Notes under the pieces: generated by a model
Seen by the model: the letters and a program-made list of their open reading frames with translations, nothing else
Database searches by the model: none
What the model was told of the DNA's origin: nothing
Part shown: positions 23,652-34,422 of the stretch, piece after piece
Layout: each line of letters begins with the position of its first letter
Numbering within the stretch: position 1 is the first letter of the stretch
Source: Hyposmocoma kahamanoa
Taxonomy: Eukaryota > Arthropoda > Insecta > Lepidoptera > Cosmopterigidae
Direction of reading: 5' to 3'
Assembly: GCF_003589595.1 (NCBI RefSeq)
Contig: NW_020654810.1
Span: 19,969,201 to 20,033,200 of the forward strand
DNA length: 64,000 nucleotides
Made by a program: the position numbers and the translations under genes

Positions 23652-23876
23652 ACCAGGGAAGTAACGCCACCTTATCTATCTGCTGCCAAGCAGTAATGTG
23701 AGCGTCACTGCGTTACGGTTTTGATGAGTTAAGGGTCTGCTGAAAATACAGGCACATGGGACTCGTTGACTTTATGTCTCACGGTGACGGGCGCAGTGGC
23801 AGTGCTCTTCAGATCTTTGCGGTTCTTTGAGTGACACTGTAATTGTTATGGGTAGGCGTGTCGCTTACTAACACAA
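23652..23876 (+). mobile_element. Family A repeat, 5'-truncated
   Basis: GACCAGGGAAGTAACGCCAC through CACATGGGACTCGTTGAC to GGCGTGTCGCTTAC. The A-rich end is replaced by unrelated sequence. Confidence 0.8.
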
Positions 23877-24173
23877 ATAGGCATAACAAATAAGTACGGG
23901 TTAACACTGATTATTGTAACCAGACTAAAGTTATTTTCGTAATACTATCCAGAATGTAGAGTCCAGCAACAATTTAAAAATTAGGTGGATTGGCGACTTC
24001 CTTACCATAGAGCCGAATTCTCTCTTTTTTTACAGTATAGAACATTTTTGACGTAGACTTAATATGACTTTTGACCTCAATTATCTCAGGTCTCAGGGCG
24101 AAATTCAAAACTTGGTTCAGTTACGACATGTATAACTATAATACATTTATGCTAGTTTCAAATTTGCACATCG

Positions 24174-24724
24174 ATTTTTTTTTATGATACCAAGTGGCGA
24201 AACGAACAAGTCGTGCGCCTACTGGTAAGCGACACGCCTGTTGGTAAGCGACACGCTTGTCCATAGAAGTTTCAGTGCTACTCAAGAGCTTTAAATCGCA
24301 GAGATCTTAGGCACTGCCACTGCTCCGGTCACCCTGAGACACAAGTTGATAAGTCCCATGTGCATGTGATTTCACCGGCATCCTTACCCATCAAAACCGG
24401 AACGCAGTAATGTTCACTCTGCTTTTTTAAATTGTATTTGTTATAAAGCAAAACAAAACCTTATAACTAATTACAATCTAGCTATTTTACAAGACTAATA
24501 AGCAAATTTAATTTAACATCATTTCCTACAAAAATAACTTATGTAAAAAAAATTGTCCGTCGACAAAATATCTTTTAATATTAGTTAAGAGGAGACACTT
24601 TGTTTGCGTGTTCGTAGTTAACACTGGCACTAATATTTGCTCACTCTACTTGGCGGCAGAAATAAGTAAGGTGGCAGTACTTCCCTGGACCTACTCTTTC
24701 TACAAGGGCTCTAGTTCTGCTAGA
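24174..24724 (-). mobile_element. Family A repeat interrupted by a 220-bp insertion
   Basis: Antisense halves lie at 24174-24420 and 24641-24724 (CTACTTGGCGGCAGAAATAA). A direct repeat, ACACGCCTGTTGGTAAGCG near 24234, is private to this copy. Confidence 0.85.
24421..24640. mobile_element. 220-bp insertion flanked by TCACTCT repeats
   Basis: TCACTCT occurs at 24414-24420 and 24641-24647, where family A consensus has one copy. The insert is AT-rich, begins GCTTTTTTAAATTG and has no clear TIRs. It may be a retroelement scrap; class unknown. Confidence 0.5.
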
Positions 24725-25670
24725 CATAGATTAAGGAATGGGCGTTCGTAAATTGTGCTATTTTGAAGACCTTTTCCTAAAATGTTTCAATAGGAAATGA
24801 AATTCTAAGCTGCTCCAGCTCTTTGGCAACAAAATCACGAGGTAGTTTTTTTCTATCTCCTACTTTCCACCCTGCTAATGCAAACTGAACAGTCTACTAT
24901 GAATCTCTCAATGCCGCCATTTAATTAGCTAAGTGGCGTTGAATTTATTTGCCGTGTAAAAATAACTTTCCATTCCTGTCTTAATGGCAGGAATTTCCTA
25001 TCCTCCACCGACAACCATACTGCGGTGTTTTGAGGTCTTCATCACGCGATATCTGTTTATATTATCCATCATAAAATGTAAGGTTTTATTAATCCGCCGG
25101 GTGATGTCTTCTGTGCAATTTCGCGATGTAAACATTATCGTATGGATCGTGAACAATTTCCGTCTTGATTAGTATGTATTTATAACGTGGTATTGGTATC
25201 ATGATCGGGTTATGGATGATCCTATACGTCGCCACAGACAACTATAGAAATTGGAACAAAACAATTTCAACTTCTGTCGATTTTTATGTCTTTTTAGTGT
25301 CCCTGAAAGCTGTAAAACTAGAGTTGCGTAAGAACATAGAACAATAATATTACTCCGTATTGTACATCCCAGATAATTTATATCATTTTTTTATCATATT
25401 CATACTACATGATTTTCCCTATATGTTCTATTTATAAAAGTACGACTCTGGGCATCCTTAGTCTACATCGCGTATAGTATAAAATGCTCCGTATGCTAAT
25501 TATTGAAGTATTACATTTTACAAAGAATTTCAGTATTAATTTGTAAATATTTAGCACGCTGTGATTAAAGATTTAATTTAAAAAAATCTACTCAATTCGA
25601 TGTTTCTAGGAAGGTATTCAACCTTCCATGTGAATTTTGAAACCAGTCTGTAGCACATGCTTATTTCTTT
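24725..25670. other. No gene recognised
   Basis: No repeat family identified; a 62-codon frame at 24984-25172 (+) is unsupported. Confidence 0.4.
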
Positions 25671-25950
25671 TTAACCGACTTCACAAAAAAGGAGGAGCTT
25701 CTCAATTAGACTGTATTTTTCTGTATGTACGCTACGCGATAACTCCGGCGGCATTTGTGAGCCGATTTTGATGATTCTTTTTTTGTTGGAAAGAGGGTAT
25801 TAGTCCTATTTAAATTTGAAGGAAATATTCCGCCTCTAAGGTTAGCAAACTACAGGATGATAGCGGTTTCGCGCATTTTCCGGTAACCGATTTCAATAAA
25901 ACTTGGCAAATAGATGTAATTCCACGAACTTTTGGGGGTCGGTTTTTTTT
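25671..25950 (+). mobile_element. Family F repeat, full length
   Basis: Runs from TTAACCGACTTCACAAAAAA to GGGGGTCGGTTTTTTTT. The start AACCGACTTC and the reverse complement of the end (AAAACCGACCCC) form short inverted termini. The interior carries GATAACTCCGGCGGCATTTG and CGATTTTGATGATTC. Confidence 0.8.
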
Positions 25951-25989
25951 AAAAAGTTATCTTCAATACAGGTTTAAAAGTTACTATTG

Positions 25990-26090
25990 TTGCGCTTAGC
26001 CTCCATGGATGATCAGCGGACTAACTGGTGGCAAAGTCAGACTGATTAGACTAACAGGAATTCAAATTAGACCGACTTTCTTTCTGATAA
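25990..26090. repeat. Family J repeat fragment
   Basis: AGCCTCCATGGATGATCAGC, GACTAACTGG and AAATTAGACCGACTTTC are shared with 42950-43030. Unclassified. Confidence 0.55.
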
Positions 26091-27164
26091 ATGATGACGA
26101 CGGCAGTTTTTCCTAGACAGACTGCCTAGTACAGCACAAAGACTATAATATATCCATCTATTTCCTAGATATTGCTTTGAAAAATAAGTGTTTATTTGTT
26201 TATAGGAACTCGCCTAAATAGATCGCTACGTCTATTAAGAAGCGTAACTTTTACACTAACAAGATACATAAAACGATTCACCCCTTCAATAGTGACGTAC
26301 ATAAATTAACGAGGTGTCAGTGACTAGCCGGAACCATTTACGTCACCATATTGCGTCAGTGGCCGAGCTTGATAGCTTTAAGCGGAGGTGTGACCGTGAT
26401 GCTAGCCGTTATCTCTGATGATACGCCAATAAGTACAATTAAATATTTTCTCTAACATGCTCGTATGTTAGCATTACTTCCAAAAAACGAACACGGAAAG
26501 TTTGTCATTTATGGACCGTGTGTCTTCTTCCCGGCCTGCAAAGTATGTATGAAAATTCATTCCTGTCCACTTGTCTAAACTTTTAAATCTTCTTACTAAT
26601 AATGAACTATGTAAACGGGCGTAAAAAAAAACTCATATGGCCAACTGCCCAGTGTTCACAGTTGCGAGAATTAAAAATATCTACCTGTACTGCTCACTTA
26701 AAAGAAAAAGAAAATGGCGGCAACATTTAAAGTGTTTGGGTATTCTTTCGTTTTTTGGTCTTTTTTGTATTTTGGTCGCGAAAATGAGTGGTAGTGAGAA
26801 GAGCGATAACGAAAATACAATAATAGATACACATTCCAACACATCACCAGAAGTTCAGCAAACTACTGCTAATGTGCCAAGAAAAACAACAACACTTTCT
26901 TTTAGCAATTGTCCTCACACGTCAAATTTTACTTATAATATTAATTAACATTTTTTTACTTTTTCTATTATACATCTTCCTCTATTTAGTCTTTCATTAT
27001 TTCCTCACATCGTTAGAGAATAATACTATACATGCCTCGGCGGGAACAGAGATTACTTCACTCGTATTAATACAAGGCATACGTAACTCATACTCGTCCA
27101 ACAATCCCTTAGTTCCCGGCCTCTGCAATAATGTACTATTACAAAATTAGCTGAAGCTATTTCA
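26091..27164. other. No supported gene
   Basis: A 103-codon plus frame (26637-26948) contains a hydrophobic stretch (LGILSFFGLFCILVAK) followed by a Ser/Thr/Asn-rich segment. It matches no family I know and is followed by low-complexity AT sequence. I cannot support it as a gene. Confidence 0.4.
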
Positions 27165-27440
27165 AGTAGTAGTAGAGCTCCTTGTGAAAAAGTTCGTCAA
27201 GGAAAGTATTGCTACTTTACCTATTTCTGCCACCAAGCAGTATGCGGGGTCACAAAAATTACAGGCATATGGGACTTGTTAAATCATGTCTCAAGGTGAC
27301 GGGCGCAGTGGCAGTGGCCCTCATAACTTTGCGATTTAAAGCTCTGAGTGGGAGACCAGTAGCAACTGGTATGAAGAGGCGTGTCGCTTGCCACCAGGTG
27401 GACGACTTACCCGTTCCGTCACATGGTATCATAAATAAAG
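27165..27440 (+). mobile_element. Family A repeat
   Basis: Sense copy from GTAGTAGAGCTCCTTGTG to GGTATCATAAATAAAG. It has a small deletion after CACCAAGCAGTA. Confidence 0.85.
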
Positions 27441-27476
27441 AACAAGTTCAGCCACTCATCGCAATTTAACGCCGGT

Positions 27477-27660
27477 ACAGGCCAATATTGAGTATCTAAC
27501 TCGTCACGATATCTCCTTCTGGGTCTTCCACGTCTCCGGTTTGCGATGGATGGGATCCACTTTACGGTGGCCTTGCCTATAGCTCGCTACACATGCGGCA
27601 GACGTTCCCCAGCCCAGTTCCATTTCAAGCTGTGACCAAGATAAACGATTTGTTTTGGAG
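27477..27660 (-). pseudogene. RTE-type LINE C-terminal fragment
   Basis: On the minus strand the sequence reads LKWNWAGERLPHV, a stop, then RAIGKATVKWIPS and RRRGRPRRRYRDELD. The pattern LKWxWAGH... followed by a basic RRxxGRPxxRWxDDL motif is the hallmark C-terminus of RTE/BovB-type non-LTR polymerases. One in-frame stop (TAG) and drift from the family motif show it is dead. Family A ends about 35 bp upstream on the plus strand, so the two probably met by independent insertion. Only about 60 codons are recognisable. Confidence 0.75.
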
Positions 27661-28309
27661 AGCAGTATACTGTTTTATTCCCAAGATTAAGCACTCCATG
27701 CCTCTGGTAGTATTAAAAAAATCTTAGTAAATGAATGACGTTAGTCTGTCACATGGCATGTCGGTTTCCCATATCAGTTATGCCGAGGCTACACAATATT
27801 GGTGTTCTACCGAAATGTATGTTGAGTACATTGTAAAACAAAAATAACAACAAATTGCTTTCGCATTGTATTCGTATTCAAAAACTTTTCGTATTTAACT
27901 GGGCTTTTTGAAATTTCATTGAATGAACAAAAAATTACAACAACAACGCAGAACTGTAATGTAAAAAACAACAAGAATATGGTAATGTACAACAGATGGC
28001 CATATACAATACGGATATCGATTAAGTCGTTGGCTAAATACAGAAGAATTGCTTTTCTAATTAGTTCTGGAAAAGTACTAAATTCGTGTGGGCGGCGGCG
28101 GAAGACGGCGAGTACTGCGACTGTATGGAGAATTCCTCAATGTGTCCTTTATATGAAGATACTCACTGCTTTTTATCACTGTTGCTATCTGTAGTTATCT
28201 ATTTAATGCCAAATCAACATCAAGTCATTATAAGTCCCACAGTTTGGCACGGTGTGCTTTAAGGAGAGAATTCGCACATAATAAAGCGATATCTGCAACT
28301 TTTTTATAT
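27661..28309. other. No gene recognised
   Basis: Short frames occur on both strands (27807-27992 minus, 27919-28194 plus), none with recognisable content. Confidence 0.4.
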
Positions 28310-28520
28310 TATAAAAAAAATAAGTGCGCATTTGTCCTCCATCTTACCTGATGGAAAGTGATGTTGTCGACGATCTAACATGCACACCTAAATAATGCCT
28401 ACTCACTTTCGCCTTGAAAAGGTCCAATTGTTAAAGGTTAGGCAGGGAATTCCACTCCCTAGCCGCTCGCCATATAAATGTGGAAGCGAAACGCTTTGTG
28501 CGAATCCTGGGAAAATCCAC
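28310..28520 (+). mobile_element. Family G repeat, 5' half
   Basis: AAGTGCGCATTTGTCCTCCA, CTTACCTGATGGAAAGTGAT and TGTGGAAGCGAAACGCTTTG. A short reversed piece of the same start lies at 33331-33365. Confidence 0.65.
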
Positions 28521-28704
28521 AATTATTCAAGAGAGAAGTTTAATTCTTTCTACGAACGAAATCAGTCAACAACTTTTCTGTTTAAATTCAAGAGTTATAA
28601 AATTTCACATACACATGATTTATTTAATGTAGTTCGTGTTATTTTTATGACTTTCATGTGATAAGAGAACATGTGCCTTAATTATACCAAGGTACGATTT
28701 AGAG

Positions 28705-28955
28705 CGGTGCAACCGGCGACTTTGGCAGCGATGCAAACGCGATGCAGTCGCTAATCGTCTACCTTTAAACACGCGCGCGATTTTAAGCAGCGATGCAAAC
28801 GCGACGCAAATGCGCAACTGCATCGATACAAACGCGCGATTGCATCGCTACACTTGGAATTTATAGGCGATTGCAACGATGCTATCGCGCGTTTGTATCG
28901 ATGCAGTCGCGCGCTTGTATCGCTGCTAAAAGTTGCCACAATGAAGGCCACATTC
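28705..28955. mobile_element. CpG-rich palindromic MITE (GCGATGCA family)
   Basis: The left end GGTGCAACCGGCGACTTTGG, then CAGCGATGCAAACGCGATGC, is mirrored on the right by GCATCG / CGCGCGCTTGTATCGCTGC and GCTAAAAGTTGCCAC. The interior is a lattice of GCGATTGCA, GATGCAGTCGC and ATCGATGC words on both strands. Frames on both strands are by-products of this lattice. No coding capacity. Confidence 0.7.
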
Positions 28956-29204
28956 CATCACGCGTGTCCAATGAAAAGATTTTCTAGTTTTTAGGCTAAA
29001 TTTCTTCGACATGCTCATTTCATCACGACGTTTACTGAGAGATAATATGTACATAGGACCCGCATGATGGATGCTGAACGACAATTATCACGCTCTACGT
29101 AATACGAATTACCCTATTTTCTCCGACTATCTTTCATTTAAAGCCGTTGTTAGGTTTAGTTAGATGACGTTACCATTGACGAATAATTATCTTAGTACAG
29201 AGTA

Positions 29205-29466
29205 TTAAAAAAAACCGATCTCAACAGTTCATGGAATTCATCTATTTGCCAAGTTTTATTGAAATCGGTTACCGGAAAGTGCAAAACCCGATTCATCCCC
29301 TACTTTGCTACCGTACGAGGTACCCTCTTTCGAGCAAAAAAAGAATCATCAAAATCGGTTCACAGATGCCGTGTCATGTAATGCCAAGTTATCGCGTAAC
29401 ATACATACAAAAAAAAATATACAGTCCAGTTGAGAACCTCCTCTTTTTTTCGACGTCGATTAACAA
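29205..29466 (-). mobile_element. Family F repeat, full length
   Basis: AAAAAAAACCGATCTCAACA to TTTTTTTCGACGTCGATTAA. It contains TATTTGCCAAGTTTTATTG and AATCATCAAAATCGGTTCAC as in 3305-3530. The plus frame at 29231-29506 is incidental. Confidence 0.8.
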
Positions 29467-29978
29467 TATCATGTTATTGTTGTTGTTTATTATGGACAAA
29501 ATTTAAAATTACCCAAGTAACAAAACTGCGCAATTCCTTCGAAAATGCGTGACAGGAAACCTTAACCACGGCACAAAGCGATTTTATTAAAAATCTTATT
29601 TAGGTACAACCGCGCCCCGAACTCCCAGACGCGCTTGAGGATTTTTCTAATATACTCGTTTATTAACCCAAATTGGGTCAGTCGGTTTCGCATAAAAAAA
29701 CAAAAGAGAAACGGTCGTGTAAACAAACCGCCGCTTATGAAGGAAATTATTTATTTTGGAGAAACAGACGCCTGGTCATCAGTGCAGTGGGTTAACCCAA
29801 TAACGTGATAAACAATTTTCCTGTCTATTGTGTCGATCATTACGGATTGTCTTCCGTTTGATCTAGTTTTTAAGGAATGTAATATACAACCCAAAACTAC
29901 TTAATAAAGATGAAAGAATGATCATAGAAAGTGCGGAGATTCGTGATAATATATACATATAGGTATGATTTATACTTA
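29467..29978. other. No gene recognised
   Basis: No repeat family or coding signal identified. Confidence 0.4.
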
Positions 29979-30275
29979 TTAGTAGCAGTAGAGCTCCTTG
30001 GGAAAGACTTCGTCCAGGGAAGTACAGCCACCTTACCCATTTCTGCCGCCAAGCAGCAATGTGAGCACGACTGTGTCTCGGTTTTGATGGGTAAATGTGC
30101 TAATGAAATTACAGGCTTCAACTTCATTCAATTCAACTTATGTCTCAGGGTGGCAGGCGCAGTGGCAGTGATCTTTGTGATTTAAAACTCTGAGAGGCAC
30201 TGCAACTGTTATGGAATGGCGTGTTGCCATCTGGCGCACTATTTGTTAGTCCCGTCACTTGGTATTATAAAAATA
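29979..30275 (+). mobile_element. Family A repeat
   Basis: Sense copy from TTAGTAGCAGTAGAGCTCC to CTTGGTATTATAAAAATAA, with a private ATTCAATTCAACTT change in place of GGACTTGTCAACTT. Confidence 0.85.
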
Positions 30276-30724
30276 ACTTTTCATTAAAATTTTTCCGTTC
30301 TCTGCAAATTTACACTTATAACGGACCAATACAACCCTGTCCTATTGTATATATACATATGTAAGTAGTAAAGCAAAAATTGAGAGGCATTGTTAACTTA
30401 AAGCGTAGGAGCGAGCGTTAAAACGTACTCGTACTTTTACAACGTTAATTAAATAATGCATCCCGAGGCTAATTTGCTGTTTAAAAAAAGATAAACTGGC
30501 TAAAAACGTTCCACAGCTTTGTTAAGCTTAGCCCAAGGTATTCCTTTTCCTGTGCTTGTCAGCTGAAGCCATAATATAGTAAGCCCTAGTTACTCTCGCC
30601 ATTGAGTCAAATAGGCTTTGATACGAAACTTTAATAGTATATGTATAGGAAATGAAACTTTTTTCGAATTAAAATTGCGGATTTTTTTTTAAACAAAACG
30701 TTTCAGGCTGTTTATGAGCGTTAC
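30276..30724. other. No gene; short family K scrap
   Basis: 30640-30690 (TATAGGAAATGAAAC and GCGGATTTTTTTTT) resembles the reversed tail of family K. Otherwise nothing is recognised. Confidence 0.4.
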
Positions 30725-31238
30725 ACACACCGATTTGTAGCAACGATACAATATAAACACACATTTATGAAACTTGCGATAGAATTGCGACACTAGCAAT
30801 TTATAGGCGGTATAAACGACTGCATCGATGCTGTTGCGTATTTGCTTCGATGCAGTCGCTTATGTTTAATCATTCAAAACGTGCATTGAGTTTGGTTACC
30901 TATCAGTGGTCCGAAATGACATTTTCCAAAACTAACGTTTGCTCGAATTTTCATAACCTCGAAAGTAAATTTGAAAGGAAAATGTTTTTTCTTCTAAACC
31001 TAACTTAACCTAACCGAAGCGAATCGTGTCTTTGCGATAAACATCCAACGTATCCTGAACGAACAACGGTTTCGTTATAATTCGGTTTTCGGTGTAATGA
31101 AAATTCGAACAAACGTTATTTCGGAAAAAAAATTCGAGTTTGTCATAGGTTACCATTGAGTTTGCATTGCGATTGCGTCGCGTGTGTGTAAAGGCAAACG
31201 ATTACCGATTGCAAAATGTCGCCGTGTGTAAACACTCG
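30725..31238. mobile_element. GCGATGCA-family element carrying a nested MITE
   Basis: The left terminus GTTACACACACCGATTTGTA and the right terminus, reversed, GTTTACACACGGCGACATTT form imperfect TIRs. The internal words GACTGCATCGATGC and TTCGATGCAGTCGC match 28705-28955. It is split at ATTGAGTTT by the element 30894-31154. Confidence 0.65.
30894..31154. mobile_element. 261-bp MITE with 9-bp target duplication
   Basis: ATTGAGTTT flanks both sides (30885-30893 and 31155-31163). Outer termini are GGTTACCTAT... and, reversed, GGTAACCTAT.... Within it, AACGTTTGCTCGAATTTTCAT is mirrored by ATGAAAATTCGAACAAACG, giving a foldback. A 9-bp duplication suggests MULE/MuDR-like mobilisation; this is inference. 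No coding frame. Confidence 0.8.
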
Positions 31239-31665
31239 AAAGGTTGGCGAAAAAAAATAAATAAAATAAAAAATAAAAAAATAAAAAAATTTAGATCCGA
31301 AAAAAAAAACTGTTTCGTTTAAAATACGTAGTTTGAAACTTACCACTTGCTGCATTAATTGGTCACTAGAAACTAAAAGCGAATTAATTTGCATACCTGT
31401 AACAAAATAAACACAAGATTAATATTCATTTATTTAAAATAGACTCGTTAACAGTATCATATATTACAGACATATTTCAGTAAATATGGTAGATTGGCCA
31501 ATCCAGTGACAAATTGTCCTTACGAAATATACATATAATTATAATGATGATTTTATTTTTATGAAATTAAATAATTAAACGAGAAAAACACAATGTCAAT
31601 TCAAGTTATTTTTAAACTTCTGTGATATCCTGTAATGGGCATTAGACAGGGTTATTTTTAAAATA
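31239..31665. other. A-rich stretch, no gene
   Basis: 31255-31300 is A/T homopolymer-like (AAATAAAAT units). ATTTAGATCCGAAAAA near 31288 resembles the family K tail. The minus frame over it is low complexity. Confidence 0.45.
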
Positions 31666-32929
31666 CGTGGGTCGCACTATAAGTTTCCGGAATGAATAAG
31701 AAAAAAATACTATAAGTCAGAAATGAATTTATTGTTTTTCAAAATATTTTCGGTTAGCGTTAATGCACTTTTTAATACGAATTAATCAATTTTGAAAATA
31801 TTTATGCCACTCCTCAATGACAATATCTGAAACATATTTTTCATACTGTTCGACAGCCTCTTCAGGTGATGAAAACTGTTGACCGCGTAACTGGTTCTTA
31901 ATTTTTGGAAATAAATAAAAGTCACAAGGTGCCAGGTCGGGATTGTACGCGGGATGGCTCATAAGGTCAACGTTGTTCATCTTCAAAAATTCATTTGTCT
32001 GTCTGGCCATGTGAGAACTGGCATTATCGTGGTGCAAGATGGTACGGCGTTTAAGGTTATTTTTACGGAGTTTGTCAATAACTTCCAGCAAACAAAAGAT
32101 CGTGTAACAATCACTATTCACGGTATAACGATTCTCCAAAACAACAGTAGCCACATGTACAGTTTTATTAAAAAAAGAAAGAATCATCCGCTTAGAGGCA
32201 CTTTGCACGCACGCAACTTTGGTTGGCTTCGGCTCATCTCGAAAGACCCATATGCTCGATTGCTGCTTTGTTTTGGGATCGTAACTATAAATCCAGGTTA
32301 CGTCATCTGTTATTATGTTCCATACCAAATTTGACGTCCCTTCGTTGAATCTGGTAAGCACGGCATTGCACCAAGTGACGCAATCCGTTTTTTGAACCTC
32401 AGTCAAATTGTGTTGGATCCACCGAGAGCGCAGCTTTTTTACACCCAAATGTTTGTGTAGTATTGATTGTATTTGACTCAAGATTTGCCTAAAGATGCCC
32501 AAATCTCATGGTATGTCCCATGTCTGTCTGTTTTGATCATGCGGCGAACAGTATTGATATTTTTGTTGTTCACAGCAGTGGACGGGCGACCATCACGAAA
32601 TTCGTCACCGAGATAAACACGACCGCGTTTGAATTCTGAAAATCAGCTATAAATAGTCGTCTTGCATGGTGCTTCATCGCCAAAAGCAGTTGGAAGCCGA
32701 GGGAAGCTCCACTGAGCTGTTAAATTACACTTAAAGTCGTAGAAAATCATACTACGAAAACTTTCACATGTTAAATCCATGATGATGTAGACAACCAATT
32801 TCTAAAATGACGCCACAACGTAAAAACTATTCTACAGTCAAAGAGTTCCATTTTCAAATGTTGTAATTACTTTTTAAATTTATTGTTTATGTAAATGGCC
32901 AGTTCCCGAAACTTATAGTGCGCCCTATG
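31666..32929 (-). mobile_element. Full-length mariner element (cecropia-like)
   Basis: The element is 1264 bp, flanked by TA on both sides (31664-31665 and 32930-32931). Its inverted ends are CGTGGGTCGCACTATAAGTT at the left and, reversed, CATAGGGCGCACTATAAGTT at the right; the match continues as TC, then C or G, then GG. Length, TA duplication and the D,D34D transposase identify Tc1/mariner, mariner clade. The transposase runs on the minus strand and is annotated separately. Both ends are intact enough that a related active transposase might still recognise them. Confidence 0.92.
31729..32780 (-). pseudogene. Mariner transposase, disabled
   Basis: Encodes a mariner DDE transposase that would cut and paste the surrounding element. 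The start ATG is at 32778-32780 (MDLTCESFRSMIFYDFK), giving about 350 codons, the usual family length. An N-terminal helix-turn-helix region is readable (AFGDEAP, FKRGRVYLGDEFRDGRPS). The catalytic domain retains DDVTWIYSYDPKTKQQS (first Asp), LHHDNASSH (second Asp) and HPAYNPDLAPCDFYLFPK (third Asp, 34 residues after the second), so D,D34D is intact. Lesions: an in-frame TGA at 32643-32645, a frameshift near 32500 that moves the reading frame before SQIQSILHKHLGVKK, and a TGA shortly after WHKYFQN where related proteins carry Trp; the tail CINANRKYFEKQ follows in frame. Resemblance to the cecropia group is from memory. Confidence 0.93.
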
Positions 32930-32931
32930 TA

Positions 32932-33330
32932 CTAACAACCTCTTAGGACTTTTTACAAAATTAACCAAAATAAACTTTTTACTTTTTGTTGTGCTATCTG
33001 ACACTTTTTAGACCTGTATTTGGTAGAATAAGTTCAAACGTGCAAGCGTCCACCGCGACCATTCCCACCATCGTCCTGCACAGAGTTATTACTGTTCAGA
33101 GCGATCTATTTCAATCTGTTTATTTTTGCATGAAAGTAAAATTTGTTGAATTATTAAAAGTCATGGAACAAAAGGTGTTGTTTATGATATTATTAATAAA
33201 GTTAGTATTTTAAAAATTACCCTGTATAATGCTAATGGAAAACTAATCTTTGGCCTTTTAAAAGCGAGAGTGAATAGGCATTATTTAGGTATGCATGCTC
33301 CATCGTCGATCTCATCATCGCTTTCTATCA
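32932..33330. other. No gene recognised
   Basis: A 75-codon plus frame at 32986-33213 has no recognisable domain. Confidence 0.4.
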
Positions 33331-33365
33331 GGTGAGATGGAGGTCAAATGCGCACTTATTTTTTT
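33331..33365 (-). mobile_element. Family G terminal fragment
   Basis: AGATGGAGGTCAAATGCGCA is the reverse of the family G start at 28323-28350. Confidence 0.55.
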
Positions 33366-33377
33366 TGAAAAGAAATT

Positions 33378-33625
33378 AAAGTTGCGAGACTCCGTTGACT
33401 CGAATACGTGGGAGAGAATTGTAACCCGAAGAGAGCGTACTTGGTGACTACCGTGTGGACGCCGCGACCGGTCGGAAGTCTGTACCGCTGTAGCGATAGA
33501 AAGACCTGAAGGATCTCGTGGAAGGAGCAGGCTCAGAACCAACAGGCGTGGCTGAATCTCGTGTCGGAGGCCAAAATCCGCTATGGGTCACTACACCACC
33601 GAAGTAAGTACGTAATGTAAAATAG
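33378..33625 (+). pseudogene. Probable LINE polymerase C-terminal fragment
   Basis: The plus strand reads DSNTWERIVTRRERTW then stop, and in another frame after a TGA it reads SWKEQAQNQQAWLNLVSEAK, then IRYGSLHH, ending in TAA near 33620. A basic, Trp-containing tail ending a few residues after a 'VSEAKxRxGS' motif is what I would expect of a LINE polymerase C-terminus, but I cannot fix the clade. GC content is higher than the flanks. Frames are broken. Confidence 0.4.
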
Positions 33626-34030
33626 TTTAAAGAGTCTGTACAACCTCAAATGGCTTTGGTTGATTCTGCATAACAGTCAAAGTGTTGACTCAATTACTTT
33701 GAAAAAAATATAAATAATTGAGGATATACAGTGATTAGTATTCGGTGTGAAAATACAATTCCTATAAATTTACACGATAGAAAAAAAAACACAAATTTAC
33801 CTCGAAATGAATACCGCTGTAATCAATAGGTATTTTGCATGTACCAATGGTTTTTATTATTATCAACTGAAGTAAATAGAATACGTTTATTATACGATAT
33901 ATTTTTTACAAAAGGCTTTAATTTCGTTTGTAAAAAAAATAATTCTGAAATAGCTTTATTCCAGAGTGGTCTCTGCGGCTTTATCCAAGCAAAATGAACC
34001 GTAGTATGTAGTATCGACTCTAATGCCGTA
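33626..34030. other. No gene recognised
   Basis: AT-rich, with nothing identified. Confidence 0.4.
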
Positions 34031-34199
34031 GCCACACAGAGGCGGCCGCGGAAGCGGTCCGGGCGCGTGAATTTTTGTAATGCACGAGTTCATATGAACC
34101 CTGCCACACTGAAACGACAGACGAGCGGTCGCCACGCTTTTCTGTGTGGCAGGGTCGCTAGACGCGCCCGGAACGCTTCCGCGGCCACCTCTGTGTGGC
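34031..34199. mobile_element. GC-rich palindromic MITE
   Basis: The left arm CCACACAGAGGCGGCCGCGG continues to GCGCG and is mirrored by the right arm CGCGCCCGGAACGCTTCCGC and GGCCACCTCTGTGTGG: about 37 bp with 2 mismatches. A second inner inverted repeat, ACCCTGCCACAC / GTGTGGCAGGGT, sits between. The target duplication could not be fixed. Overlapping frames on both strands are by-products. Confidence 0.8.
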
Positions 34200-34261
34200 C
34201 AGAGCTTTAACCTCAAAATGTATGCTGTTGTCTGTAACTTACTAAATAAAATCATCGTTTG

Positions 34262-34422
34262 TGTTTGTTTTTTTAAACAAGCCAAGGTTTGGACTGGCTT
34301 TACTGGTGTCATGGTCACGGCAGTCATTAAGTTTGAAAAAACAAATATACGCGATATAATCCGAAAATATAGTTTTGATAGAATCGCGAAACCCTGAGAA
34401 CTCGATATTAAATTACATACTT
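34262..34422 (+). mobile_element. Family K repeat (Penelope-like?)
   Basis: Contains GTCATGGTCACGGCAGTCAT, TTTGAAAAAACAAATATACG, ATAATCCGAAAATATAGTTT and GAGAACTCGATATTA. The GGCCCGAAACGT core seen at 63.86 kb is deleted here. Confidence 0.65.

Noticed and set aside
26637..26948. Small membrane protein with one hydrophobic segment
   Set aside because: Low-complexity downstream, no homologue recognised and no promoter or splice support.
28620..28987. Arg/His/Cys-rich frames on both strands
   Set aside because: By-products of the GCGATGCA palindromic element; no real protein features.
32986..33213. 75-codon frame just after mariner
   Set aside because: No domain, AT-rich codon use and no supporting context.
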